Origin: Liolophura sinensis
Lineage: Eukaryota; Mollusca; Polyplacophora; Chitonida; Chitonidae
Direction of reading: 5' to 3'
NCBI RefSeq assembly: GCF_032854445.1
Contig: NC_088302.1
Coordinates: 26,625,080-26,689,079, forward strand
DNA length: 64,000 bases
Shown here: positions 1-12,500 of the stretch, piece by piece
How the letters are laid out: every line of letters begins with the position of its first letter
Position numbering within the stretch: the first letter of the stretch is position 1
Notes under the pieces: model-generated
Database searches by the model: none
Told to the model about the DNA's origin: nothing
Seen by the model: the letters and a program-made list of their open reading frames with translations, nothing else
Program-made: the position numbers and the translations under genes

Positions 1-629
1 TTGGGCCAGTTTAGGCCCAATAGCTTGTAACGAGGACGGGCCAAGGATACGGACAGTCGAGTCGCAACTTCAGCGTGGCAGGGATTTCCTTCTGCGGCTT
101 GATTTTCACGCTGTCGATACTCAGTATTTCTGTATCCTCAGCTACTGTCAGTCGCCTCTTCTTGGTTTTACCTAAAGTAAAAACTTCTTAGTTTTACCTA
201 AAATTTGTCGCGGTGACGTTATCTATGGGCTTTCGCCTTTCTTTGTATAATTATATAATATATTCCACCTCTGGTGAATGTGTTCACAAATTAAATTCCT
301 ATATACATGTATGTATATGTGAATCTGATACTCGTATTTAAAATTCAATGTTCACAATCCAAATTTAAATTCAAGGAGGCAAAGGTTGGATGTATATTGT
401 TAATTAGAAATGTCATTTTAGAGTGTCTTTTACACAACTCGTATTATTATGCCTCCCTCTTTCCTCATTGCAGATCGTCGTCATATGACTGAAAAATTGT
501 TGAGAACGACGTTAAACCCCAAGCACTCACTCACTCACTCCTCATTGCAGATGATTACAATGTCACTGGCTGGTTCGGGACACTTGGAGTCTACCCCTCG
601 TCCCCCTTAGCGGGCGAGCTTTGTGAAAC
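1..629. other. Left-flank intergenic DNA, downstream of the receptor gene
   Basis: I see no gene. Bases 1-20 form a perfect 7-bp inverted repeat (TTGGGCC/GGCCCAA around a 6-base loop). The rest is AT-rich single-copy sequence apart from the SINE tail at 474-541. Confidence 0.5.
474..541 (+). repeat. SINE family B, 3' tail fragment
   Basis: The stretch has the family B ending: GTCGTCATATGACTGAAAAA, then ACGACGTTAAACCCCAAGCA, then repeated CACT. The same tail occurs at 54648-54712 and, more diverged, near 38400 and 42360. Only the tail is present here, so this is a 5'-truncated or decayed copy. Confidence 0.75.
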
Positions 630-634
630 AGCCC

Positions 635-1400
635 CCTGGTTTATAGCTACACTATAATACAATGCTTTTTCTGTCCTTACAAAAGTGCTGGTTCACCGCT
701 ACATGTACACTGTAATACAGTGGAATGTTCAATCTTACCAAATTGATGTATATTCTTGCAACAGGACTGATTCATAACTACTGTCTATTTTTACCAAGCG
801 ATGGTTCACAACTACTCTGGAATACAGTGGCTGGTCTATTCTTCCTAAACTACTGGCCCACATCTACTATACACTGCAATACATTGAGCTGTCTATTCTT
901 GCCAGTCTACCGGATCCAAGCTACACTAAAATATAGTGGTCTGTCTATACTACTTGGGCCTGTATGTTTTTACCAAACTACTGGTTCAAAGCTAAACCGG
1001 AAAACAGTGTTTTTTTCATTCTTATCAAACTGCTGTTTCATACATGTGCCTGTCAATCGTTACCAAACTACTAGCTACATTAAAACACAGCGGTTCGATC
1101 ATGTGTCCATTCTTGCCAAACTTCTGGTTTACAGATACACTGAAATAAAGTGTTCTGTCCACTGTTACGAAATTTCTAGTTAATGAATACAACGGAATAC
1201 ACAGTTCTATACTTTCATCTAAAATTATCGGATCATAGCAATATTGTAATATAATAATTTGTCCAAATTCATTAATCTACTCGTTCATAGCTCGGCTAGA
1301 TTTAATCTTTGATCATAACGTTCCAAAACAAATTCATAGCTCAAGTACTCTATCTAATTTTACTAAATTACTTTTTTGCAGATACTCTGAAAGACAGACC
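635..1400. repeat. Degenerate tandem repeat, period roughly 60-85 bases
   Basis: The phrase 'ttaccaaactactggttca...cactgaaatacagtggtctgtc' recurs about ten times with many substitutions, for example near 770, 840, 905, 960, 1050 and 1115. It creates a long chance open frame at 725-1183. That frame has no domain, signal or coding character beyond the repeat, so I call the region a decayed minisatellite and not a gene. Confidence 0.65.
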
Positions 1401-1712
1401 TCTGTGATTGATTAAACAGGTCATAGTGAATACTGGTGGGCTGTAATTTCCACTCTTCAAAAAATTGCTGCGACATATCTACACAGTAACGTTTTGTCCA
1501 GTTTCACCAGCTGTTTCATAACTCTAATAGAGTCCACGCAGCCAAAAAGTCAGCAGACATAACGCACCACCGAGTCACATTATACTGGCATGTAGCCAAT
1601 CAGTCCTGTTGCCTTGCTCTAACCTCTCAGTGATGAGACCCAAGCGAGGCAGCAACAAATGCTATTGTTAAAGCCCCTTTCTATGATCAGGCCGGGGTTT
1701 TCCTCACAAATG

Positions 1713-1852
1713 TGACTCAACGACAGTTACCTTCTTACAACATACAAAGCCATATTTCCATTGTACTGCTTCGTTTGTCATTTGAGTCAACGACAGTTAC
1801 CTTCTTACAACATACAAAGTCATATTTCCATTGTATTGCTTTGTTTTTCGTT
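1713..1852. repeat. Direct tandem duplication, 70-base unit x2
   Basis: CGACAGTTACCTTCTTACAA starts at 1721 and again at 1791. The surrounding 70 bases match at nearly all positions, so this is a simple recent head-to-tail duplication. Confidence 0.85.
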
Positions 1853-1915
1853 CAACGATATATATTTTCAGACAGGTTTTAAATGTCATTTTAGAAAGTG
1901 GATTAAATAACAGTC

Positions 1916-2134
1916 TTATCGTTAATAGGGATTCAACTTTCTGAATATAACACAGATTCTAGTGCTGAAAATTGAAATTTAGTGGAAGAGCTGTTGGTCG
2001 AGTGGTCTAGATGGTTAACATGTATGGCGATTTGGTGCATGAGGACGCTGGTTCGAAACCCACAGTGATCTCAGCCAACTTTCAACACTAGAATCTGTGC
2101 TATATTCAGAAAGTTGAATCCCTATTAACGATAA
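1916..2134 (+). mobile_element. tRNA-derived element flanked by ~55-bp terminal inverted repeats (copy 1)
   Basis: The left end (1916-1970) begins TTATCGTTAATAGGGATTCA. The right end (2080-2134) is its near-perfect reverse complement. Between them lies a tRNA-like segment with an A-box-like TGGTCGAGTGG (2008-2018) and a B-box-like GGTTCGAAACCC (2050-2061), about 40 bases apart, as in a type-2 tRNA or tRNA-derived SINE. This could be a non-autonomous DNA transposon (MITE) that captured a tRNA, or a SINE that became palindromic. A second copy lies at 24775-24945. It sits just beyond the receptor's likely poly(A) site. Confidence 0.75.
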
Positions 2135-2244
2135 TAACGATATGTATTTTATTTATGTTCCAAATATCAATCCAGCTTTGTAAGATAAGAATCTGCTTAA
2201 CTTACAGGAGTGTCAGATTAGACGCCGGAAATAATTTCTTACCC

Positions 2245-2250
2245 TTTATT
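2245..2250 (-). terminator. Candidate poly(A) signal of the receptor gene
   Basis: On the minus strand this reads AATAAA, about 515 bases past the stop codon at 2767. I found no AATAAA or ATTAAA closer to the stop. Another AATAAA lies about 95 bases further on. Transcript evidence is absent. Confidence 0.45.
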
Positions 2251-2766
2251 TTAACTGACATTAAATACAAATATAACCACATCAAATTTCATGTGATTAG
2301 CACTTTTCAAAACACGACAAAAATCAAGTATTATTAACAAAGGTGATACAATCCTTCTAGCAGTAAACACTCAGCGCTAAAATATGTAAGCAAGGCAAAT
2401 AAGTGCAAGTTCTTCCATCCTATAAGAATGCAAAATTAATCGTTGGGGTCTTAAAGATGCACCTTGGTAAAACACCCGTCAACAGAGAACAATTACAGAC
2501 ACGAACACAAAGTAATATTTCACAGCAATAATGTTTCCTTAAATTAAACACGCACATTTCCACGACGAACTTTTTACCCGTGCTATTTACAACGTAAAAT
2601 CTCCAGTTTGTTTCCCAACGTTAAATACATTTATAGCGTTGGCCTTATCACAGTTTGAGACATTAAATACAATCATTCCAAATGATCAAAATCAGCCGCT
2701 CAAAACCAATTCGAAGTCAATTCGATGTCAAATTGCGTTCCATATATATAGATGAAGTCCTGACAG
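2251..2766 (-). other. Probable 3' UTR of the nAChR subunit
   Basis: This is AT-rich sequence between the stop codon and the first AATAAA. It holds no open frame of note and no repeat. Confidence 0.45.
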
Positions 2767-3332
2767 TCACAACGGGTTATTTTTCGCCAGAGGAATAAAG
2801 AAAAGCATAGTTAAGGTAGCCACGGATGTTCCAAGCACGTACAAAAAGAACAGGAAGCGGTCTATCACCTCGGCCGCCTCCTGCCATTCGCGATAAATCT
2901 CGTTACTTTTTTCACGCTCTTCGTCACGAGAGATAAGTATTTGGAGTCTCTTGAGAATTTCCTCGCTGTCCCAACCTTTATGTGGCTGATCTCTCTTCTT
3001 TTTGTTTGGATCAGAGTCTTTGTGATTTGTCGGCTCGCCATTTTCATAGTCGATGAGATTGCAGCCGGAATCGCTTGTGTAGGTCGAGTTAAAGCCGGCG
3101 TACTGATCCTTCGATAAAGACTGCAGGCGTTCCATTGGGGTAGAATCCGATGGCTTCATTCGCAAATAGCGAAGTTTCATGAACATCAATTTGGCCAAGA
3201 AGCTGATGAATTGCTTCAGTCTTCTTGGCACCCCTTTCTCTTCCTTAAACCCCCTGTTGTTGATGTTACTCACAGTGACAGCTAGAATCACCGAAAAGGA
3301 CGTAAGGGCCATTACTGTGGTTAAGTAAATCC
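2767..3332 (-). CDS. nAChR last coding exon: TM3, cytoplasmic loop, TM4, stop
   Basis: The acceptor TTGTATGATTGCAG precedes the exon, which supplies the last two bases of the Gly305 codon. It encodes [20 protein letters not shown] (TM3), a loop of about 135 residues rich in Lys, Asp and Ser, the helix [17 protein letters not shown]4, and a six-residue extracellular tail. The cytoplasmic loop is the least conserved part of the family and has no recognisable insertion here. Confidence 0.95.
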
Positions 3333-6300
3333 CTGCAATCATACAAACAACATGTGGTACATTATCTTGAAGTAAAATTAAGTTAGAACTCTAGTGGTTT
3401 TCGTGTTCTCCTTGTAAGAACACTTCCCACTGAGCCGATAATTAAAGTCTCTTTAGTCACTCAGAAGCGGCAGTTGTTAACCATTAACAGGAAACACTAA
3501 AAATCTTCTTTTCACTTAGGTATGTTTCATTACGAAGTTCTGCTCGTTTCGTCCTGCTGTGTCACAGGATATATATCCATTTGCGCCAAACTGTTAAACA
3601 CCTTGAACCATTCAGTCACAAATCTTGCACAATGAAGCAACCAAAACTCTGCTTCATCGTCATTATACTTATTTATTTATTTATTTGATTGGTGTTTTAC
3701 GCCCTACTCAAGAATATTTCATTTATACGACGGCAGCCAGCATTATGGTGGGTGGAAACCGGGCAAAGCCTGGGGAAACCCACGACCATCTGCAGGTTAG
3801 CATCATTATAAACAAACAGCTAAGTCGAGAAATCTCTTTGCATACATCAGAAAATCTCTTGATCTTTGTCTGATCTAAAGATTTAAGTAAGAAAATACTT
3901 CTAACTTCAATCGGCAGTGAAGGGTTCATATCTAATTGCGTACTGTATTTGCGTAGTGCTACACAAAAAACCTGCGCTACTTTTCCAAAGAAAAATGAGT
4001 AAATCGATTAAAAACACCCTTAATCAAATCACAAATTTTGAGAGAGAAAAAAAATGAAGAAAAAAATGGAAAAAAATCCCGACCCATTCTGTGAATATGA
4101 AGACACGTTAATTGACAAGTAAAACATAAAATGGCTTTACTGGGTCTTTTCAGAGAATTTAATAATCGGTGTCGAGGATAGTTAGGCGAAATATATCTTA
4201 AGGAGTGTTTCGCTAAATGAGGCTTGTATAAGAAACAGTGGTTTTGAATGGAGCATTTGAATTAACAAGTACTTGCAAGTGATATATTCAATATCATAGG
4301 AAATGCGACATTTCTGTATTTCCTTGAAATATCGCGGTTTTGGAGCTGTTTAGAAATTTTTGGCTAACAGACAAATCTGCTTTATTACTGTGAGTTCCAG
4401 TGCCTGCCCTAAAGATGAGAATGTCAGTGAGATTTGAACTTAACGATTGTGAGAAAGACGTACAAAAATTTCGAACTATGACTCAAGATAAGCTAAGAAG
4501 TGTAGCTATTACAGATAAATTCATTTTTAAGTAGCATAAATTAGTTTGTCAAACAAATATGAACAAAGTGCAATCTTATTTTCATATTAGTTCATCTACC
4601 CAAGGACTAGTGACATAAAGTATCGCTTATCCCTTTTACAGCACTCCCATAAATCTACTACGCCATATAGCTCTGATCAAGTGTGTATTAAAAATTTCAC
4701 ATTCAAGTCATAGCTTAAGGTAAATAACAATTTTTCCATAAAGACGCGGCATCATTTATTCATCTCTGATCACGTAAATTTTGAAGACGGATTTGATGTA
4801 ATGTCATTAACACCATTATATGGGACGCCGTTTTCTTCTCTCGTCAAAATAAGCATTAAATTTTAAGTAGATGTTCGTCCTATGGGGTGATGACTCTAAT
4901 ACAGTAATTCAAATCTGCGTGCATTTGATCGCGTGGGCCACTTAAAACTTCCTGAGATTACTCCAAAACGGTTTACAGTGTGACGTTAATGTCTGGCAAA
5001 TCTATGTATAGTCAAAAAAGGCACATTTCGAAAAAAGTTAAAAACAGACTTCCGTTTGATGAACACCGAAATGCAATGAAGAAGACCTTGCAGTAACAAC
5101 ATTCATAAAACGATGTAGTAAGAAAACTCATGCATGTCAGAGATGTGGGAAGACATCGTCATACAGAGACCCAGTAAACTGCAGGCAAGGGATTTGGCGG
5201 ATGCATGTTCATGCAAACATGCACTAAGAACACATACACAAAGTGGAAGAAAGAACAACCAATCAGAAGTACATTAAGAACACACATACATATCAAAGGA
5301 GTAGCAAGAGAGCAAGAGCAGCCAGACAGAAATACCCTAAGAACACTCATACAGACATACAGTAAGAACATTCATACATGAACACCCATACAGAAATACA
5401 GTAAGAACACTCATAGATGTCAGGGAAGCAGTAAGAACAATCATACAGAAATACAGTAAGAACACTTATAGATGTCAGGGAAGCAGTAAGAACAATCATA
5501 CAGAAATACAGTCAGAACACTCATACATGCCAGAGAAACAGTAAGAGCATCCTTTCATAAATACACTAAGAACACTCATACATGTCAGAGAAGCAGTAAC
5601 AAGACCCATACAGAAATACAGTAAGAACACCTATATATGTCAGAGATGCAGTAAGAGCACCCATTCAGAAATACAGTAAGAATACCCATACATGTTAGAG
5701 ATGCAGTAAGATCATTCATACCGAAATATAGTAGGAACATACATGCGTATTATTTATTTTATTTATTTGATTAGTGTTTAACTTATACAACGGCGGCCAG
5801 CATTATAATGGGAGGAAACCGGGCAGAGCCCGATGAAAATCCACGACCATCCGCAGGTTGCTGCAGACCTTTCATGCATATTAGAGAAGCTGTAAGAACA
5901 TCCATACAGAAATACGCCAAGAACACGCATACAAGTCAGAGATGCAGTAAGAGCATCCCTGCGGAAATACACTAAGAACACTCATACATGTCAGAGAAGC
6001 AGTAAGAACACTCGTATAGAAATAAAGTACGAACATTCATGCATATTAGAGAAGCAGTAAGAGCACCCATACAGTAAGAACTCTTATACACGTCAGAGAA
6101 GCAGAAAGAACACCCATACAAAAATACAGTAGGAAAAATTAAACATGTCAGACAGTCTGTAATATTACTGCCACAGGGATGTTGTAAGACCACTTGCCTA
6201 TTAAAGGCACATAGTTCGAAGTTGCTGGCATGTTTTCCGCAATGAGAAGCATGAAGACAGAGAAGGCTAGGAGAACTGTCAGGCCGAGCGTAATCTTCTC

Positions 6301-9300
6301 TCCACTGTCAGGCCTCATCCAGAACCCCAGCAGTGTCAGTATGGATAGCATAATACACGGAATGATCACATTGTATGTGTAATAAAGCGTCTTTCTGCGC
6401 ATGTGTATAGTGAAAGTGACATCTGGGAAGGGTTCCGGACAGCAAGCATACGTCACAACGTTCCTGCGGGCTTCTACGCCTAACAGTTCCCATTCACCGT
6501 TACTGACATAGTTACTAAGGTCGTAGGCTTTCTCTCTTAGAAACACGTCGACCTGAAATCCGTCGTACGCCCATGATCCAAGCTTTAGTGTACACGTCTG
6601 ATCGTCAAATGGAAAATAGGTAATGTCCAACTGACACGTGCTGCGTAGCTTGACGATTGGCGGCCAGAATACGTTACCATTAGAGGATACCATTGCCAGG
6701 GCTTGCATGTAGCCGTCCGTGTAGTCGTCGGCACTGTTAAGTAAAATACTTCATCATTTAAAACATGATTGTTTGACATAGGTATAATATATTTGTAATC
6801 CTAACTTTAATAAAAATTATCATAATTTTTAATAATAACTCACAATAATAGAGCTTCGCCTGTGTATTTTCCTCGCCAATGTATCAATATTTAATTCAAA
6901 AGCCTATTTTCATTATTTGACCCCATCTTCCCAGGAGGTATATCGGATTCTTGACCAACAAGATTAGTTTACTGTGAGCTCTTTCGTCTTGGTTATCCTT
7001 CATTAATAAAGCACACTGCCGCAATAGAAGTGAAAAGTTGCCAAGAACACCGTTAAACGCCAATCAAATCAACTAAACTCACTGCAAACCCACCGCTGTA
7101 AACTCGTATCACGCGACCTCTGTGTGAAGAGCTTTCGTCCTGCAGTCTCATACCGTATTTAATCTCCCTTAATGGAGATACGACGGTAATCCTTAAAATC
7201 TTTGCTTAGAACTTTTGAAACTAATAGAAAGGGGATTCGTCTCTAGATGACTTGGTTTTATTTATTTATTTGATTGGTGCTTTACGCCGTACTCAAGAAT
7301 ATTTCGCTTATACGACGGCGGCCAGCATTATGGTGGGTGGAAACCGGACAGAGCCCGGGGGAAACCCATGACCATTCGCAGGTTGCTGACAGACCTTGAC
7401 TTGCTTTTAGGTAGGGAGCATGTTAGCTGGACATAAAGCCACTGTGGTAATAGTCATATATGTGTACTACATAATACAAATACTTGGTCCAACAAATACG
7501 TTTTGAGCGGTGAAACAGTAAGGGAGGACTCTGTGTGTTAGTAAAGGAGGACTCTTTGTGTCAGTAAGGGAGGACTCTTTGTGTCAGTAAGGGAGGACTC
7601 TTTGTGTCAGTAAGGGAGGGCTCTTTGGGTCAGTAAGGGAGGGCTCTTTGGGTCAGTAAGGGAGGGCTCTTTGTGTCAGAAAAGGGAGGACTCTCTGTGT
7701 CAGAAAAGGGAGGACTCTCTGTGTCAGAAAAGGGAGGACTCCCTGTGTCAGAAAAGGGAGGACTCCCTGTGTCAGAAAAGGGAGGACTCTATGTGTCAGA
7801 AAAGGGAGGACTCTATGTGTCAGAAAAGGGAGGTCTCTATGTGTCAGAAAAGGAAGGACTCTATGTCTCAGTAAGGGAGGACTCTTTGTGTCAGTAAGGG
7901 AGGACTCTTTGTGTCAGATTTGAGCGGTGAAACGGTAAAGGAGGACTCTTTGTGTCAGTAAGGGAGGACTCTTTGTGTCAGAAAGGGAGGACCCTTTGTG
8001 TCAGTAAGGGAGGTTTCTATGTGTCAGAAAGGGAGGACCCTTTGTGTCGGTAAGGGAGGACTATGTGTCAGAAAGGGAGGACTCCATGTGTCAGTAAGGG
8101 AGGACTCCATGTGTCAGAAAGGGAGGAATCCATGTGTCAGTAAGGGAGGACTCTATGTGTCAGAAAGGGAGGACTCTATGTGTCAGTAAGGGAGGTCTCT
8201 ATGTGTCAGTAAGGGAGGTCTCTATGTGTCATTAAGGGAGGACTCTATGTGTCAGAAAAGGGAGGACTCTATGTGTCAGAAAAGGGAGGTCTCTATGTGT
8301 CAGAAAAGGGAGGACTCTATGTCTCAGTAAGGGAGGACTCTTTGTGTCAGTAAGGGAGGACTCTTTGTGTCAGATTTGAGCGGTGAAACGGTAATGGAGG
8401 ACATCCTGTGTCAGGTAGTGAGGGCACTTTGTGTCAGGAAGGGAGGACTCTTTGTATCAGTAATGGAGGACACTTTGCGTCAGTAAGGGAGGACACCTTG
8501 TGTCAGTAAGGTAGAACACCTTGTGTTAGTAATGGATGATTCTTCGCGTTAGTAAGGGAGGATTCTTTGTGTAAGTAACGGGGGACTATTGCAGCAAATT
8601 GCGTTCCACGGAAAAATGTCGAGGTTTAAATAAAATCAAAAACGTTATAACACATGAATTTGTTTACCAGGTAGGATACTTGAACCGTGCACATGATGAA
8701 AATAGCTTTTCAAATAAAATCCTTTACTTGGCTGAGATTAATAAGGATTAGCCTTTGTCATTAAGCAACTTTATTTTCATACGGACACAGTGTTCTTTCC
8801 CATCACCACGTATTACCTAACATGATAGCGTTGGTAGAAAGAGTGAGGACGAAATCATTTATTTTACAACAAGATGTATGTGATAATTTTATATTCAGTA
8901 TTTAATGACGCTTGACAGTTGCTACGCATAATTCCTTACGGATTCAGGGTGGTATGTTGATGTAAGGTAATTGTTACAAACACCGTCCTTAAACATTATA
9001 TTATATGTTTTTATTTGTCAGTGTCTGACCTACATTTTCCCCTTTGTGTAAGTTATCGCTTGCGCTGTAATTCAATCAAGTGCTCTCGAAGCTCCGGTGT
9101 TTATGAGTTTAATATTATTGTAAATAGTGTGTACATTCGGGAAATAGGTATCGGTGTTGTAAAGATGTTTACGATCAAACCATCCAGAATTTTCTTTGAC
9201 GTTAGTCTGTAAATGTGAGCGACGGAGTTGTGAAGCTCGCAGTAATTTATTCAAGTCCACTTGTGAGCAGCTATTCATTCAAGTCCACTTGTGAGCTGTT

Positions 9301-9497
9301 ATTTACTGAAGTCCATTTGAGAGCAGCAATATTTACTGTCATTCACTGTGAAGGATTTTGCTGGGTTTGGAGTTTTTGCTGGATATCGGCTTTGACGCCT
9401 TTCGACATTCGTCAGTTGTACTTCATTTTCTGAACAGAACACTTTGTGACCTTGTGTTTTGCCACTTGCTATTTTTTGGAGACGTTATTTTGGAGCT

Positions 9498-9572
<75 letters not shown>

Positions 9573-12500
9573 ATTGTTTTGTATATTATGCTCAATTGTA
9601 TTATTTGTCTATTTTGTTAAAATATATATACGGACCTTATTCAAGAGTCTTCGTGTTTTTTTGTTTGATTTTCTGTAAGGTCAATCGCTGATCCGGAGTT
9701 AAACAGGCCAGTTGTTTCTCATCTTTGCTCTCCGATAGTGGTACCCTTACATCAGGAAAAGTTTCGTACACGGAAATGTCGACAATGTATCTTCGTTACC
9801 GATTCTGTTCAATATATTTCTTGTAGACCAGACTTCTGTCGAGGGTTATAGTTTACAGACGTATTAGAATATTAAGTAAAAGGGTATCAGATAGAAAAGG
9901 AGGCTCAGCCATTCCAGTACCTCGAGTGAATGTTTTAGCGTCGACTCTATTATGTATAATCCTGATTGCAACACTTCACCGTTACGGTTTAGTCAACCGT
10001 TGGGCTTGCGATTATACATGCATGTCCGTTTCCGTTTTGAGAATGACTGAAGTTAGAAAAAGGGATGAACAACAAAGGGTCTATCTAACATCACATTCAC
10101 TTGTACCATGTATGAACATGGAAAACAATCTGTGGCATGGCCACCATTGTGGTAACCTAACTATATGCACAGGGAAACAGCAACTTTGTGCACCATTTAC
10201 CTAAGTAAACAAGATATGTTCTGCACCCAAATTTTGTTTTATCACAATATTTATAGGAGTAAAGGATTGGAAAGTCCGCTAAGATTATTCGAACGTAAAA
10301 GCTGTATGGACACTATAACGACAGTCGTAAACAACACTGTTTTGGGGAGATCTGCCATAGTTTAATCACAGAACACGACTCTTAACTGTACCTGTTGTAT
10401 AAGACTATATCCGGCAGCCATACTTTCTTACACGGGATGCGAAGTGTTTCAATTCCGCCAAAATCCTCGGGATTCCAGGTAAGCTTTTCATCCCCCCAAT
10501 CCTTAAACGAGACCACAGAGATTCAGATTAGGCGATACGTTAAGAATAATAGCTCCTTCGTGTCCTGTTCATCAGCCAACACAATTCTTCATTAGTTACT
10601 GAATCCGATGAGAGAAGTAAGGAGTGAATACAGTTTAGGTTCTTGACAAGTCAGAAGAAGTTACACTAAGTTGCAAGACAACATAAGTGAGTATACATGA
10701 AAGTCTGTAAATAAGTTATAAATTTAACACGAAACACATTTCTGAACTTAGTAGCCGGTCGTCTTTCAAGATAAGAAAAGATATCGAGTCGAAATAGAAA
10801 AAATAAAACTGCATTTTAGAATCGCAGTTTACTGATAACTTACACAAGATTGTGAATTCTGTTAAACTGCTCTTAAAATTACATATAATTAAAAACGTGT
10901 GCATAACAGTATTTTGAAATCTTTTTAAAATCATTTCGCCTCATGACAAAATTAATATCTGCCGCACTCACTCCATTCCTCATACTGAGATCATACCAGC
11001 CACAATACTAGATATGGTCAGACATATTTTTTGCCTCAATCATGCTTGCGAGTTGTTTTTTTATGTTTGTATATTAAAGATAATTAATTCTGTTCATTTC
11101 GTAAGAGTGTCACAAAAGTTATTTTTGTCTAACAGTTAATGTGTGAACACATTTTATAGATAGAGATAGCGAACGATATTTACGAACAACATTGTTGTCT
11201 TACCTGATCCAGCCAAATGTTGGTGGTCAGCACTTGGTTCTTTTCATGCTGTTGAAACAAAGCGGACATGAAGTACGTAGAGGGGGAATGTCCGAATAAC
11301 GCTCCTTTATTTAAAGAATGGGACGTTGAGGGGGGGGGGGGGGTCAAACGCATATAACGCTGAAACTATATCATAACACATTTCTTTTGACTTATTTATT
11401 TATTTGATTGGTGTTTTACGCCGTACTGAAGAATATTTCACTTATACGACGGCGGCAAGCATTGTGGTGGGTGGAAACCGGGCAGAGCCCGGGGGAAACT
11501 CACCACCATCCGCAGGTTGCTGCCCTTCCCACGTATGGCCGGAGAGGAAGCCAGCATGAGCTGGACTTGAACTCGCAGCGACCGCATTGGTGAGAGACTC
11601 CTGGGTCATTACGCTGCGCTAGCGCGCTAACCGACTGAGCCACGGAGGCCCCCATTTCTTATGCAGTGAAGTTCAATACAGCCATTTAACCACATTCATA
11701 GAACACTAAATATGAATGTATACAGGCTACGTACATGTATACGAAAAATGGTGTGCTAAGAACATCAACGTCTTTCTGTATCCACATCCTCTGACCATGC
11801 ATAATAAGTAGGGAATATTTTCGAGTTACAAAACTGTTCACGTTTAGGCTATAAAATTTGATGTTAAATTCCTGTAAGGTGTACGTTGTATATATATGTT
11901 CATGTGGACAATGCGATAACACAGTACACATGTATGGCATGGGAACAATTAACATAAAGAATGGAGTGGGATGGGAAACAATACACATTTCAGGAGAATA
12001 GTTAAAAAATAATAAGATCACTTTTAGGCCTATTTTCTGGCATCAAGAGGCTGCACTGACTGATAGCCTTAAATTTTTATGAAACAGTATCATTGGAGTT
12101 TTCATTGGTGTGATGCATATCTTTCTTTGTTGTCGATCTCATGGCATTAATTCAAATTAATTTAAATCTGAGAACGTAATTTAAGAAATGTTCAAAATCT
12201 AATGAAAACAGTAGATCCTAATGCCATATAATTTTCTGTATGCATGAAAACGTACCACATCAAAGATTTGTGTTAAGGTGATGCCGACGTATACATTGAC
12301 AGGGGAGGAAGCGTTGAAGACGGGCCTCGTGTACGGATCATAGTCTTCCATGAGAACCATCAGCAGTCTCTGTTCATCTGTCAGCAGCGCCTCGCTCTTG
12401 TTGATGCAGATCTGGTACTCCGCTGTTAACACAACACCAGTCGCTTGGCATTATTACAGAGGTTTAATGAAATTCATTTATAATGAGGTTTTTCATTAAA

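Larger units (their letters stand above)
3333..6197 (-). other. nAChR last intron, GC-AG class
   Basis: The donor reads AG|GCAAGT, the consensus of GC-AG introns, and the acceptor is TTGCAG. Joining there gives PLIGIYL across the junction, which fits the TM2-TM3 linker. The nearest GT choices give the wrong phase or break the TM3 start. The intron carries the satellite 5085-6155, two SINE fragments, and about 1.2 kb (3800-5080) in which I see nothing. Confidence 0.85.

Noticed and set aside
725-1183. 152-codon open frame on +
   Set aside because: It lies wholly in a degenerate tandem repeat and shows no domain or signal.
7671-8189. Repeated CQKREDS / MSEKGGLSV proteins
   Set aside because: Pure translation of a minisatellite; open in several frames because the unit length suits it.
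9358-9691. Proteins with long Tyr-Ile runs
   Set aside because: Translation of an (AT)n microsatellite.
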